Shown: piece after piece, positions 32,630-43,672 of the stretch
How the letters are laid out: each line of letters opens with the position of its first letter
Numbering within the stretch: the stretch's first letter is position 1
Source of the DNA: Galeopsis tetrahit
Lineage: Eukaryota; Streptophyta; Magnoliopsida; Lamiales; Lamiaceae
Assembly (NCBI GenBank): GCA_963675135.1
Contig: OY776130.1
Location: 21,630,001 to 21,694,000 of the forward strand
Direction: 5' to 3'
DNA length: 64,000 nucleotides
The notes under the pieces: generated by a model
Database searches by the model: none
Told to the model about the DNA's origin: nothing
What the model saw: only the letters and a program-made list of their open reading frames with translations
Translations under genes and position numbers: made by a program

Positions 32630-35145
32630 TTACTTGTCCAACTTCCCTGGATCAAGTAGTCCCAACTCTGCTGATAGCTCAAGAAATCTTGCTTCTGCAA
32701 GTGGCTTTGTTAGAATATCAGCTTTTTGATGATCTGTGTGGATCTTGACCAACTTTATATCCTTCTTCTCCACATGGTCTCTAATGAAGTGATGCTTGAT
32801 GTCCACATGTTTGCATCTTGTGTGCAAGACAGGATTTTGTGATATAGCAATGGCACTATTGTTATCACAGAATATTGGCACTTCAGTAGAGTTGACTTTG
32901 TAGTCTCTTAGTTGTTGTCTCAACCAAAGAATTTGAGCACAACAACTTCCTGCTGCAACATATTCAGCTTCAGTGGTGGAAGTTGCCACTGTGTTTTGCT
33001 TCTTGGAGAACCAAGATATAAGCTTGTTGCCTAAGAATTGACAAGTCCCTGAAGTGGACTTTCTATCAATTCTGCAACCTCCATAGTCAGCATCTGAGTA
33101 GCCAGTTAACTCAATGTTGTCATCAGCAGGGTACCAAAGGCCTAGATTTTCAGTGCCTTTGAGGTACCTCAAGATCCTCTTTGCAGCCTCAAGATGACTT
33201 TTCTTAGGATTTGCTTGAAACCTTGCACAAACACCTACTGCAAAGGTGATGTCAGGCCTGCTGGCAGTGAGATAGAGGAGTGAACCAATTATTCCTCTAT
33301 ACTCAGTAGAGTTGGTTGGAACACCATTCTCATCAGGATCCATCTTCCAATTTGTGTTCATTGGGATCCTTACTGGCTTGCTAGTAGTACATCCAAATTT
33401 CTTGATCATTTCTCTGGTGTACTTAGCTTGGTTGATGAAGATTCCTTCTTTTGATTGCTTGACTTGAAGACCCAAAAAGAAGTTCATCAACCCCATCATG
33501 GACATCTCAGACTTGCTTTGCATTAGCTTGGAGAACTTTTCACACAGCTTCTCATTGGGGGATCCAAATATTATGTCATCCACATAAATTTGGACAAGCA
33601 AGATGTCCTCTCCTTCAGAGATTCTGAAGAGTGTCCTGTCCACAGTTCCCTTGGTGAATCCATGATCCAAGAGGAATTGTGACAGTGTATCATACCGAGC
33701 CCTAGGGGCTTGCTTGAGTCCATATAGAGCCTTTTTCAGTCTGTAAACTTGATCTCCAACCTCAAAACCTGGTGGTTGCTCCACATAGACTTCTTCTTTC
33801 AAGACTCCATTCAGGAAGACACTCTTGACATCCATTTGGTATACTTTGAACCTTTTGTGGGCTGCATAGGCTAGAAAGAGCCTTATTGCTTCTAGCCTTG
33901 CCACAGGTGCAAATGTCTCATCATAGTCAATGCCTTCATGTTGGCAATAGCCTTTTGCCACAAGTCTTGCTTTGTTTCTGACAATCACATCATTTTCATT
34001 CTTCTTATTTTTGAACACCCACTTTGTTCCAATAACATCTTGATGTGAAGGTCTATCCACCAGCTCCCATACTTTATTTCTGGTGAATTGATTCAGTTCT
34101 TCCTGCATGGCTGTGATCCAATTGGCATCTTGAAGTGCTTCCTCAATATCACTTGGTTCTTGCTCTGACAAGAAACAACAGAAAAGAGCACTTTCACCAT
34201 GAAATCTCCTTGTTTTGACTCCAATACTTGGGTCACCAAGTATTAGATCAGTAGGATGGTCAGACAGCCAAGTCCTTCTTTTTCTGATCTCTTCAGTAGA
34301 GTTGTCCTCTACTGAAGTTGAGTCATTTTGATCATAAAATTCAGGGTAATTGAATGCAGGATCTAATTCAGGGTCATAGTCAGGGGTGTTGTCCTCAATG
34401 TCAGGGACATTGGTATTTTCAACATTTTGAGTTCCCCCTTGATTATTTGACCCATTAACTACCTCAGTAGGGACTGCTTCTTCATTGGTAGTTGTTACCT
34501 GGATGTGAACTGAGATTGGATCATTCAGTTCACCATTCCTTTCAGTGGGATTTGCCTCAGGAGGGTTGCCTTCAGGATTGTTGTCCAAAGTGAAGTTTTC
34601 AGGTAGGTTGGCTTGGACAACTTCTATGAATTCAGTGTCTTTGTCTTTTAGGCTCAGTCTGGTTGTCCTCTGTGTGATTTCTTCTGATTCCAAGTTCTCA
34701 TTCCTGAACTCATGAATAGGTTCATCAAACACAACATGAGGTGTTTCCTCCATAATAAGGGTTTTCTTGTTGTAGACCCTGAAAGCTCTACTGATTTGAG
34801 AGTATCCAAGGAATACTCCTTCATCAGCTTTGCTATCAAAGGCTTTCAGTTGATCTTTCCCATTATTGTGAATAAAACACTTGCAACCAAAAATGTGAAA
34901 GTATGACACTTTAGGCAATCTTCCTTTCCAGAGTTCATAGGGGGTTTTGCCTTGCCCTTTAGTGATCAAACATCTATTTTGAGTATGACATGCAGTGTTT
35001 ATAGCTTCAGCCCAAAACCTCTTAGGCAAATTTGAATCAGAAATTAAAGTTCTAGCAGCTTCTTTTAAAGTTCTATTTCTTCTTTCTGCAACTCCATTTT
35101 GTTGGGGAGTTCTAGCTGCTGAGGTTTCATGAGCTATTCCATTAG
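32630..35145 (-). pseudogene. sirevirus copy Y pol: integrase tail, RT and RNase H
   Basis: A long open frame (799 codons counted from the first Met at 35029) holds the integrase C-terminal part, an Asn/Glu/Pro-rich linker, and a full copia reverse transcriptase. RT motifs are IGTKWVFKNKKNE, YQMDVKSVFLNG (about residue 396) and YVDDIIFGS (about residue 482). RNase H follows with GYSDADYGGC, TEAEYVA and IFCDNNSAIAIS. RT and RNase H catalytic residues look intact, so the enzyme region may still be functional. Protease and the integrase core are missing because of a deletion joining pol to gag at about 35143, so the copy cannot be autonomous. Confidence 0.92.
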
Positions 35146-36078
35146 CTTTTCAAACCTCCTAGCCATCAAGGCTAGTTCTTCCTTCATTTCAGTCTTTGAG
35201 ACTGACTTTGATGATCTTGGAGTGGACTGCATTTCTGGTTCAGCAGTTTTAGCTTTGAATGCCACTCCATTAGTAGGATTTGAAGGTTCCTCAACAGGCT
35301 TTCTTCTGTTGAGATCGAACTCATAAGCTTTGAGTTCAGAGAAGATTTGTTGCATGGGCATGGTGGAAAGATCCTTGGTGTTCTGCATCATTACAGCATA
35401 GACATCCCACTTTTGAGTGAGACTTCTCAAGATCTTTAATCCAACTTCTCTCTTGGTGTAGACCTTGCCCAATGAGTTGATCTCATTCATCACATCAGTG
35501 AATCTACCAGCAAATTTATCAATGGACTCCTCAGAATCCATTGTAAACTGTTCAAATTTCTGCACAACAACTTGGAGCTTATTCTCCTTGATCTTTTCAG
35601 TACCCTCACACATTTCAGCAAGAGTATCCCAAATTTCTTTGGCAGTTGTGCAGTGGTAGACCCTTCCCATGACTGCATCTGGAATTGTTTGATAGAGGGT
35701 GTTCATTGCTAGATAATTCAGATTATCCTTCCTCTTTTCATCAATAGTGAAGTCATCTTCATCTTTGGGGAGTACATCTCTTGTGTCTGCCCTTTGAGCC
35801 TCTGTGACTCTTGGATTAACAAAGGTGAACACAAAAGGACCTCTTGTGATTACTCTCAACATATCAGTATGAAGAGATGCAAGATGAGCCCTCATTCTGA
35901 TTTTCCAGAAGTCATAATTATCAATTGAGAACATGGGCAATTTGTGATGAGATATATGATTTACTGGATTTGTTGCCATATTGTCCAATCCTTGAACAAC
36001 AGGAGGTGGAACTGCAGCATTGATGTTCTGATCAGGATTTTGCTGCTGGTTTTGGTTGTTGTTGTTTCCTCTTGCCAT
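35134..36078 (-). pseudogene. sirevirus copy Y gag, C-terminally truncated
   Basis: Identical in arrangement to copy C gag from MARGNNNNQNQ through the UBN2 core to LALMARRFEKL. The frame then runs into pol sequence at a deletion junction. The breakpoint shares the microhomology TTAG: relative to copy C about 1925 bp (25361-27285) are gone, taking the zinc knuckle, protease and most of the integrase core. The capsid domain is open and could still be translated. Confidence 0.9.
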
Positions 36079-36202
36079 TTCTTCAATGAAAGGTTAGACA
36101 ACAGATACAAAGGATTTCAGATAGACCAGTTCAGTGACCACACCAAATATATGATTTTGAAAACCAAGATGGCTTTTCAGAAGCAGTGGTCTTTGAACCC
36201 CT

Positions 36203-36214
36203 GCTCTGATACCA
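36203..36214 (-). promoter_or_regulatory. primer-binding site of copy Y
   Basis: TGGTATCAGAGC on the minus strand, complementary to initiator tRNA-Met, 2 nt from the LTR edge at 36217. Confidence 0.95.
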
Positions 36215-36216
36215 CT

Positions 36217-37857
36217 TGTTGGTCCTGAAAGGAGTATATAACAAGTGTATGGGGGGGGGGGGGAATACACTTGTATGCAAATTCTTTTCAACTTGATCAA
36301 ACCAGAGCTCAGCAGGGTTGTCTTGGACAACTCTCCTGAAGATAATTAACTCTTCTAAGATAATCAAACTACTAAGTACTATTGAGTACTTAGTTGAATA
36401 ACTATCTAGGGGAGTTATATGTGCGGAATAGTGGTTGGCCCTTTTAGTTTAGACTCCTTTAGTTTCTGAAATCACTTAGTCAAACAATACAGTCCAGTTT
36501 CAGGGAACTTGTCCAAATAGGTTTTGCACAGTCTTTGAATGTTTATCCTTTGAAAGATCAGTTTTGTGTGCAGTGTTGAATGTATGAAAGTTCTTGAAAT
36601 CAAATCAACACAAGAGTTTATAGTGGTTCAGAGACTCAAGCTCCTACATCCACTTTCCCTGATTTAACAGGATAATTCCTTCACTCTTGGAATTAACTTG
36701 TTTTATAGTGCCAAGGTGCACTTGATCAAGAACACCACTCCTTGGTGAATTGATCCCTAGGATGTCTAGAGTCCTAGTACCCTCTTCTCAACTCAGAACT
36801 TAACTGTTCTTCTCTCAACAGTCAGCTCCTACCACTTCTACTACTATAACCTTCTCTCTTTCACTCTTGAAAGGGGTAATGGTTGAAGTAAGGTTCCAAC
36901 TAATGAGATACCCTTTACAATGAACATCAGTGTATAAGGATAGGATATCTCTCTAAGCTATGTATGGTTATACAATGTAGTTCAGCTTAGAAGAAGTGTT
37001 TGAAGACTAAGATAGTCTTTGAAAGCTTTGAAAGCACTCTTGCTTGTAAGATCTTGAGGTTAGTTGGATTGTGTTGAGGTGCTTTCAAATGGTCTTCACA
37101 CTTCTATATTTATAGACAAATTAAGGATTTGCCCGTTGGAGAGGCAGTCTCAAATGTCCATAAATGTCTTCTTTCAGTTCTTCAACTTAGAAGACAGAAT
37201 CTTGATAGTGACATGTCCTCATTTGGGAAATAAACGGCTGTTAAGACTTTGTCTTCATTCTGCAGCACTCTACCCAATGTCTGACTTTCAGATTCTCTTG
37301 TTAGGACTTGGACATGGCTTCTGAAGGTTGTTCCAATGATAGGACAACATTCCTCATCAATTGGACAACTCTCCTTATCACTATCAGCAGTCTTGCTTAT
37401 CAGCAAGGTTGGCTTGCTCTTCTTCAGATGACTTGGCTCTTATCCTTTGTTTCTGTTGAAAGTGATCTTGGCATGAATCATTAAGGATCTTTAGGGTGTA
37501 GTTGTCTCTAGCTCTTCAGCATAGTTGACCTCAGGCTTTCAGAGCACTTGATCTTGATTAATTGTGCTGAGACAACTCCTCTGGACAACTCTCCTGATCA
37601 GCATAGTTGGTCTTCAAAAGACTTAGTGTTGTTTCCAGAATTTGAGCCTTGAGGGGACTTGTTCTTGATGGACTTCAAAGCATGTGTTCCCCCCCAAATT
37701 GTGCATCTAATCAACTAAGAGCTGCCTAACATGTTAGCTCCTCATCTAGCCTTTATACTATATGTTCTAACATTTCTAGAACATACTAAACTTGACTTAG
37801 GCATGTCTCAGGGGGTTTTGGTATTAGATCAAAACATATCTCATTTTATTCCCAACA
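36217..37857 (-). repeat. 5' LTR of sirevirus copy Y
   Basis: A complete 1641-bp LTR, almost identical to the central LTR. Differences include a G13 instead of G10 tract in the U5 hairpin (arms 36241-36250 and 36265-36274). The TATA box is near 37109-37117 on the minus strand (the copy reads TATATTTATAG in plus orientation). It ends TTTATTCCCAACA at 37857, followed by the right target duplication CAAAT (37858-37862). Confidence 0.94.
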
Positions 37858-37862
37858 CAAAT

Positions 37863-38204
37863 TAATATTAATATATAGGAATTATATTTCCTTTTTTGTT
37901 TTCCCCAAAAGTTTGCCTACTCCAAAATAGAAATAATCATCACAATTTTCACCCTTATAATATACACATATTTATCCGTCATACCATTATTTTTGGGACT
38001 CAACGTGGTATATATTTTAATAAATACATTCATGAATTCATGTCACATTGAATAAAGATGAAAAGTTAAATTAAAAAAAATAATGAAATTAACACTTTAT
38101 TGTCTAATTAACTAATTAAGTTTATCATTACCTTTAAAAAATTTAAATTATTCTTTTAAAAAATATCAGTATATAATAAAAAATTTACAACATAGAAAAT
38201 AAAT
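37863..38204. mobile_element. AT-rich body of a Helitron-like element
   Basis: No coding sequence is visible. Its right edge is the Helitron terminus at 38236. The sirevirus array inserted at its left edge, so the element probably continues left of 23415. The 5' TC terminus was not identified. Confidence 0.4.
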
Positions 38205-38236
38205 ACTATCCGTGCAACGCACGGGTGAATTACTAG
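38205..38236 (+). mobile_element. Helitron 3' terminus
   Basis: CCGTGC-AAC-GCACGG (38210-38224) forms a 6-bp GC-rich stem with a 3-nt loop. Eight bases later the sequence CTAG ends at 38236 and is followed by T. A short hairpin about 10 nt before a CTRR end with a 3' T flank is the diagnostic Helitron terminator. Helitrons transpose by rolling circle and make no target duplication. Confidence 0.75.
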
Positions 38237-39106
38237 TTTTCTATAAATTTAAATAAACACTTTAAAATTAAGCCTCTCCACTATGCATTTACTCCATTGT
38301 GTTAGGATGAAACATATTAAATGTCAAAACCTCCATTTGAGGTAACAGTGGCCGAAAAGAAATAGGGGATAAATAGTAGATGTATTCTTGCCTAAAAACA
38401 AAGCAATATATGAAGGAGATTCATTGTGTGAAGCAAATCTTGCTCAATATTGCTCAGAAATTATTGTTTTTTTAATTAATCTCTTCAGTGAATCCCCTTC
38501 TTCCATTATACTATAGGTCTAAAAGTTATAAAGAGAAAAAAACTTACCAATATTTAAATGGGTGAGTTGTGTATCCCTAAACTTCAAGAAATTGAAGTAG
38601 GAACAAAGAGATTCCTTCAATTGGAGCTTGGAGGTTTCTGATCGATGGGCAACCAGAGCGTTTAAAGTGGTGCAACGGTTAGAATGCAACGCGACGCGGC
38701 GGTTGAGGCGATGCGGTTGTGGACCTGCGGTGCAGCGGTTGCAGCTGGCCGGCTGGGGCTGCGACGCGACGGTGTGTGGGAGACAATGTGGCTGCTTGAA
38801 GGGAAGATTGGGGAGTGAGGATTTGCTTATTTTGCGTGTGTGGCTGTGAATTGGAGTGGGTGACTCAGACTGAAGGGAGGGGTTTGGGAATTGGGACCTT
38901 GGCCTTTGGCCCTTGGGTAATTGACCTAATTTAAGGAATTTACTAAAATACCCCATTCGAGCTCGAGTCTTAGAGGGTACTCGCGAGTCGAGCCGAGCCT
39001 GGCTCGTTAAGAAATTGAGCTGATATAGTACTCGAGCTTGGCTCATTATGCTACACGAGTCGAGCCTTAACGATTCGAGCCGAGCTAAGTCTCATTAAGG
39101 CTCGGT
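38237..39106. other. unassigned sequence with a GC-rich island and GAGTCGAGCC repeats
   Basis: The stretch 38637-38775 is GC-rich and full of GCGACG/GCGGTTG words, unlike its AT-rich surroundings. It is followed at 38955-39105 by diverged copies of ACTCGAGC, GAGTCGAGCC and GAGCCGAGC in both orientations, a repeat type widespread in plant genomes. The 175-codon minus frame over the island (38519-39046) is Ser/Arg/Gln-rich without a domain; I do not accept it as a gene. The repeats end at the first LINE-like codons. Confidence 0.45.
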
Positions 39107-40440
39107 TTGAATAACAGTACTACTCCCAAGTCGAGGGTATTCTATGGGTCATCATCGGTCTCTACTAAGATTAGGAGGCGCATAACTCGAGAGATATGGA
39201 TTATTACGAGCTCAATGCCCTTCACGTATCTTGGGGTCCCCAACTTTAGGGGTGCCATTAGACATGCCTATCTTCAGCAGTTGGCAGATTCGATTATCGA
39301 GAAATTCGACAAATGGAAAGGTAACTTTTTATCTCTGGTTGGCCGGCGTTGCCTTATCAACTCTATTATTTCAGCCTCCCTAGTTCATACGATGATGATA
39401 TATAGATGGCTTCGGCCTCTTTTGAAGACTATTGAGAGGGCCATGAAGAGCTTTCTTTGGACGAGAGATGTCAGCAAGAGGAATAACTCTTACACTATCA
39501 GTTAGGAGCGTTGTTGTACCCCTTTGGATGAGGGGGGTCTAGGTGTCTGTTCCCTGCAGATTGCCAATGGGTCTTTCACTTGCAAGCTCGCTTGGGACAT
39601 TCTTTGGAATCAGTCTAAGGATATGACTTTACTTCACTCTCACTTCATCACTTCAAGTGATCGTCCCCATACTTATGGTCGTGTTTCCTCTATTGGGCTG
39701 GGGTCAGGAGACATTTTCCCCGTCTTTTGGAGGGTGCTCATTGGATTATTGGTCTTCACTCCCTGGTTTGCTTTTGGCATGACAACTGGTTGGGTTATGT
39801 AATTTTTGATAGGATTGGGATTCCCCCACATATTGCATCCACTCTTCGGGCTACAATGGGAGATTTCTTTTTTGATGACTGTTGGCATTTTGACTTAACC
39901 TTTGTGTTGAGGCTTACTGAGATTATTAAGGATATTTTGTCCATCAGGGTCTTTAGGGGGCCGGAACGCATGGTTTGGGTTGCTTCGGTCTCGGGCGAAC
40001 TGACATCACGTATGGCCTTTAACTTCTTATGCTAGCCTCTACCCCGGGTAAGTTGAGCTTCTTGGATCTGGGGCAGTTTTATACCCCTATGTCGATAGAC
40101 TACTGTGTGGAGGACTATTTGGGGGAAACTCGTCACTGCTGATTGGCTGCACAAATTTGGAGTTTCGGGTCCTTCCATGTGTCCGCTTTGTCGGGGTACT
40201 GATGAGTCACTTGATCATATTCTTTGTGATTGTGCTTTCTCTCTCCAGGTTTTCTCTTCCATGAGTATTCACTTTCACATCTCCTTTACATTCGAGCAAG
40301 GATTTCTTGACGTCTTTCTTCAGGCCTTTGGTATACTTTTCAATAAGCAGGTCTCAGAGTTGTGGGGGGTAACTTTTGTGACTATGGTCTGGGCTGTTTG
40401 GCATTTAAGGAATAAAACGGTTTTTGAGGGGTTGACACCT
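39107..40440 (+). pseudogene. LINE (L1-type) reverse transcriptase, C-terminal part
   Basis: Decayed frames encode the end of a plant L1 RT: FTYLGVPNFRG, WKGNFLSLVGRRCLINSI and DEGGLGVCSLQIAN. Next come the linker with FWHDNWLG and the zinc-binding zf-RVT motif (WGKLVTADWLHKFG, CPLCRGTDESLDHILCDC). A stop at 39503-39505 and frame changes near 39727 and 40036-40105 show it is dead. The endonuclease and RT catalytic parts are absent, as expected for 5'-truncated LINE copies. The 3' part continues after the Tourist MITE. Confidence 0.85.
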
Positions 40441-40443
40441 TTA

Positions 40444-40863
40444 GGCTGTGTTTGGTTTGAGATTGGTCCATCCGGATTTGGATTGACCATCCCCCATCCC
40501 ATCCCTCTTCATCTCTCTCCATCCAAATACACATCCATTCCTATAATACACCTACAAACCTATTTTTATACAATCACATCACCATTTTTTTCTTTTAATC
40601 ACTCATTCTCTCTCCTACTTTTCTTCCATACATCTATTCTCTCTCCTACTTTTCTTCCACATATTTATTCTCTCTCCTACTTTCTTACACACATTTATTC
40701 TCTCTCATACTTGATTTGACATAAAGTTCTCAATCCACATCTATTTTTCAATCTCTATCTAAACACAACTTTTATTCAATTACTATTCATGGATTACCCC
40801 CATCCATATTTTTACAATCCTCATCCCCATCCCATCCACCACAATCCCTAACCAAACAACACC
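40444..40863. mobile_element. Tourist-like (PIF/Harbinger) MITE in the LINE
   Basis: A 420-bp block starts GGCTGTGTTTGGTTTGAGATTGG; its end, in reverse complement, starts GGTGTTGTTTGGTTAGGGATTG. TTA flanks it on both sides (40441-40443 and 40864-40866), the usual Tourist duplication. The interior is a CT-rich run of TTCTCTCTCCTACTTTTC-type words. It interrupts the LINE between the zf-RVT and RNase H domains. Confidence 0.85.
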
Positions 40864-40866
40864 TTA

Positions 40867-41290
40867 GTGCACCGATGTCTTGCTCTAATTATTGCTAGTG
40901 TCTGTGAGGCGACTCCTTTAGCTCGTGGTTGTATGAGTAGATCTGTCGACGACCTTGGTATGTGTCATTCCTTGGGTGTTCAGTCTTGTCCACGCCCTCC
41001 TCGGTTCCCAATTTTGGTTCGTTGGCATCCCCTGGACCCAAGCTGGTACAAGGTTAATGTGGATGGAAACTATTCTTCCTCCCTTGGTCCCTTGTTTGTT
41101 GGGGCAGTTTTTCGAAACTTTAGGGGTTTCTTCGTTGCAGCTGTTGCTCAGGAGGTAAGTTTGGGGGTTCCCTCTGAAGGGGGAAATAGCGGCGGGTCTT
41201 CACGTCATTTTCTTCGCTCACTCACAACAATTGATAAAATCTTTTTGAATTTTGGGAGACGTCATTTGATTATTTCTTGTGGAATTTAAA
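40867..41290 (+). pseudogene. LINE RNase H-like domain
   Basis: After the MITE, the frame gives WHPLDPSWYKVNVDGNYS followed by GAVFRNFRGFF, the beginning of the RVT_3-type RNase H domain that ends plant L1 ORF2 proteins. The Asp of NVDG is the first catalytic residue. The domain is incomplete and decays by 41288, where a run of A begins (41288-41301), possibly the LINE tail. Confidence 0.75.
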
Positions 41291-41739
41291 AAAAAAAAAA
41301 ACTTTTTTGACACCCTCGTTATGTTTGGATAGCCACTTCAAAAGCTCAAGAAAATTTCCCTTATGTTTTACTCTCCACTTTCATCGTGCCAAGGTAAGAA
41401 GAACACCCGTATTCATAATCTCCTTCCTTGGTTGATCTCTCTTAACTCATAAGAGAAGGTTGGTTGTTTCTATCGTTCCCGTGAAGTTTTAGAAGTCATC
41501 TCACCATCCAAGTCAAGCTCAAGATGAAACAATCGAAGGACACTCAATACTATCCGAGAAGAAACTCTTATCATATCGCTTGTGTTATTATATTTTTAAA
41601 AGAATTTTTTAGGTTCGGTTTTTCAGTAACTTAGTGGCGACTCGAATTTAGAGTGTTTGAGCCTCCAGGGCTGTATTATAGATTCGGGGGGTTACAGTTC
41701 CTGATATAGATACTTCTTATATATTACGAGGATGATCAA
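41291..41739. other. unassigned spacer, possible retroelement relic
   Basis: No gene is seen. The sequence around 41625-41655 (TTTTTCAGTAACTTAGTGGCGACTCG) resembles the LTR edge and primer-site region of some plant Ty3 elements, but no second LTR or coding region is present, so I leave it unassigned. Confidence 0.3.
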
Positions 41740-42422
41740 AACGTTTTGTTCAACAAAAGACGAACCTTCAACATTTCCAGTTTAACCTTTTTCTAGGGGT
41801 AATTAATTTACAACTCAATGAGCTTAAAAACTGGTTTGATGAGGTTAATATGGAGTTGCTCACTTGCATAGCTTGCTTGAGTCCTCAAGATGGTTTATCT
41901 TCTTATGATAAGGAGAAAATGCTTAAACTTGCCACATTATATCCATTTGAATTTCCAGGTATTATTTTGATAACTTTTGCATTCCAACTTGATATATTCA
42001 CTGCAAATATTAAAAAATATGATAAGTTTAGAGTTTTACTTGATTTTGGTCCCCTTTCGATGAAACTTGTAGATACAATAAAGCACGTGACATATCCAAC
42101 AATTTATTTGCTAATCTAGTTGGTGTTGACTCACTTAGTTGCTAATGTAGGTGTGGAAATAGTATTCTAAAAAAAGGACTTATGTTAAAAATAGGTTGTG
42201 AAATAGCATGAGTGATCAATTATTAAATGATTACTTGATCACCTTTATAGAGAAAGACTTATTTCTACAAATTTTCGATGAAGACATAGACCGCTTTCAA
42301 AAAATGAAGTCTCGTCGAACTAATTTGTAATTTGTAGTTGTAATTTTATTTGTACTTTACGAAATATTTTAAAATTATATATTGATCGTACCCCTAATTT
42401 TAAAATCTTGGGTCCGCCACTG
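41740..42422 (+). pseudogene. hAT transposase (TTF zinc-finger type), C-terminal relic with element end
   Basis: The frame at 41850-42119 reads LLTCIACLSPQDGLSSYD and KLATLYPFEF, matching the dimerisation-side region of plant hAT transposases of the TTF/DUF4371 type. After a decayed gap, 42209-42329 gives SDQLLNDYLITFIEKDLF and a FQKMKSRR terminus as in that family. The block ends in GGTCCGCCACTG at 42411-42422, the reverse complement of the hAT terminus CAGTGGCGGACC. The N-terminal half and left terminus are missing. Confidence 0.75.
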
Positions 42423-42513
42423 TTTATACATACATAAATTTATAAAATTACTCCTTAAAATCCTATTCACTGTTACACTTTTTAATATGTACATCTACAT
42501 TTAAAAATTATTA

Positions 42514-42678
42514 CTCCCTTCGTCTTAGTGAAAGTTACTCAACTTTCATTTTTCGTCTGTCCCAGTGAAAGATACTCATTCCCCTTTTTGGCAAACTAAT
42601 CTATCTCACATTTCATTATAGTATTCTCTCTCAATCACATTACCTCTCATACATTAATTTATTCTATCTTATTTTTTA
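42514..42678. mobile_element. Stowaway-like MITE fragment
   Basis: CTCCCTTCGTCTTAGTGAAAG after TA (42512-42513) looks like a Stowaway terminus, with an inner inverted AGTGAAAG/CTTTCA motif. No matching right end was found; the Mutator-like element at 42679 may have truncated it. Confidence 0.35.
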
Positions 42679-43387
42679 GGGTGAGACTATCAACACCCCA
42701 AATCATGTTATACACACCCCACTAAAATTTGAAAATCAATTTAAAATACAAAACACACTCCATTTTTTTCTATCATACCATTCTTCATTCAAAATCTCAT
42801 TCCCCATTCAGATTCCTCTTCTTACTAAACACACCCCATTTAACCTTTTCTCCTCTTACTCTCTCATCTACCAACACGCCCCATTAACATTTAGGTTTAT
42901 AGATATTTTAATTTGTTTGGATGATTTGGAGTGACAATATTGTAATCGTCTAGTTATTGAATACATTGCGTAATGATTGCATAAAAAATTGAGTTTGATA
43001 TGCTAAAATGTTGTTTTTACTCTCGTTTTTGCGCATTTTTACTGTCAAATATGTTGCTGTGTTGAAGGTGTTCAGCCAGATTCGTGTGGCCGCACACTTC
43101 TTGTACTGCACAGTCAAAATGACCGCACAACCAAGAAAGAGCACGACCATAATGGTCGAACACGCGCGAAGTTGCATGGAAAAATTGTGTTCGGCCAGTA
43201 CTGGCCGTACACCCAATGATGTGTTCGGCCGATACTGACCGTACACTCAGTGATGCATTCGGCCACGATTCTAGCCGAACATATCTGCGATTTAAAAGGA
43301 CATTTTAGTAAATACATTTATGTCTATTTTTATCTAAAATAATTTAGGATGTGTATAATATAATTTGAGGTATTGATAGTCCCACCC
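42679..43387. mobile_element. Mutator-like TIR element, non-autonomous
   Basis: The left end starts GGGTGAGACTATCAACACC and the right end, reverse complemented, starts GGGTGGGACTATCAATACC; the similarity extends for about 40 bp. Flanks TATTTTTTA (42670-42678) and TATTTTTTT (43388-43396) match at 8 of 9 positions, a Mutator-size duplication. The interior has no transposase and carries a GC-rich segment (about 43070-43280) with CGGCC palindromes that may be captured DNA. Confidence 0.75.
43189..43280. repeat. 34-bp tandem repeat with CGGCCAGTACTGGCCG palindrome
   Basis: Units beginning GTGTTCGGCC occur at 43189 and 43223, with a diverged third unit GCATTCGGCC at about 43255. The first holds the perfect 16-bp palindrome CGGCCAGTACTGGCCG; the second has a decayed version. 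The GC content contrasts with the surroundings. Confidence 0.7.
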
Positions 43388-43396
43388 TATTTTTTT

Positions 43397-43672
43397 TAAC
43401 CTATTTTTTTTTTTATGAGCCTATCCCAAGCTCCCAAACGACCCCTAGACTAGATTTATGATTTGCACCTTTTGTGTTGTAAAAGTAAAGTGGTCCTCAG
43501 GTTTTTTGTGATTTTCATTCAAACCCCTCCATTTCAAAAGTCAAAATTACTCCCACACAAACATTCTCATTTCTTAGACTGAATCTCGAGTCTGGAGCAC
43601 GAAAAAGAAATACTCCAACACAAATCAGAAATCAACGGATAAAGGGCTGCAGAAATCAGTGAAGCGTTAATC
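43397..43672 (+). promoter_or_regulatory. upstream region of the CML gene
   Basis: About 280 bp between the Mutator-like element and the start codon. It is AT- and CA-rich close to the gene, with no clear TATA box. The last 60 bp look like a plant 5' UTR. The transposable element inserted within 300 bp of the start codon may have replaced or altered distal promoter elements. Confidence 0.4.

Noticed and set aside
38519..39046. 175-aa minus-strand ORF over the GC-rich island
   Set aside because: Low-complexity Ser/Arg/Gln composition, no domain, no promoter, and it runs through dispersed repeats.
41625..41655. Ty3 LTR/primer-site junction
   Set aside because: Word similarity only; no LTR pair, polypurine tract or coding region nearby.
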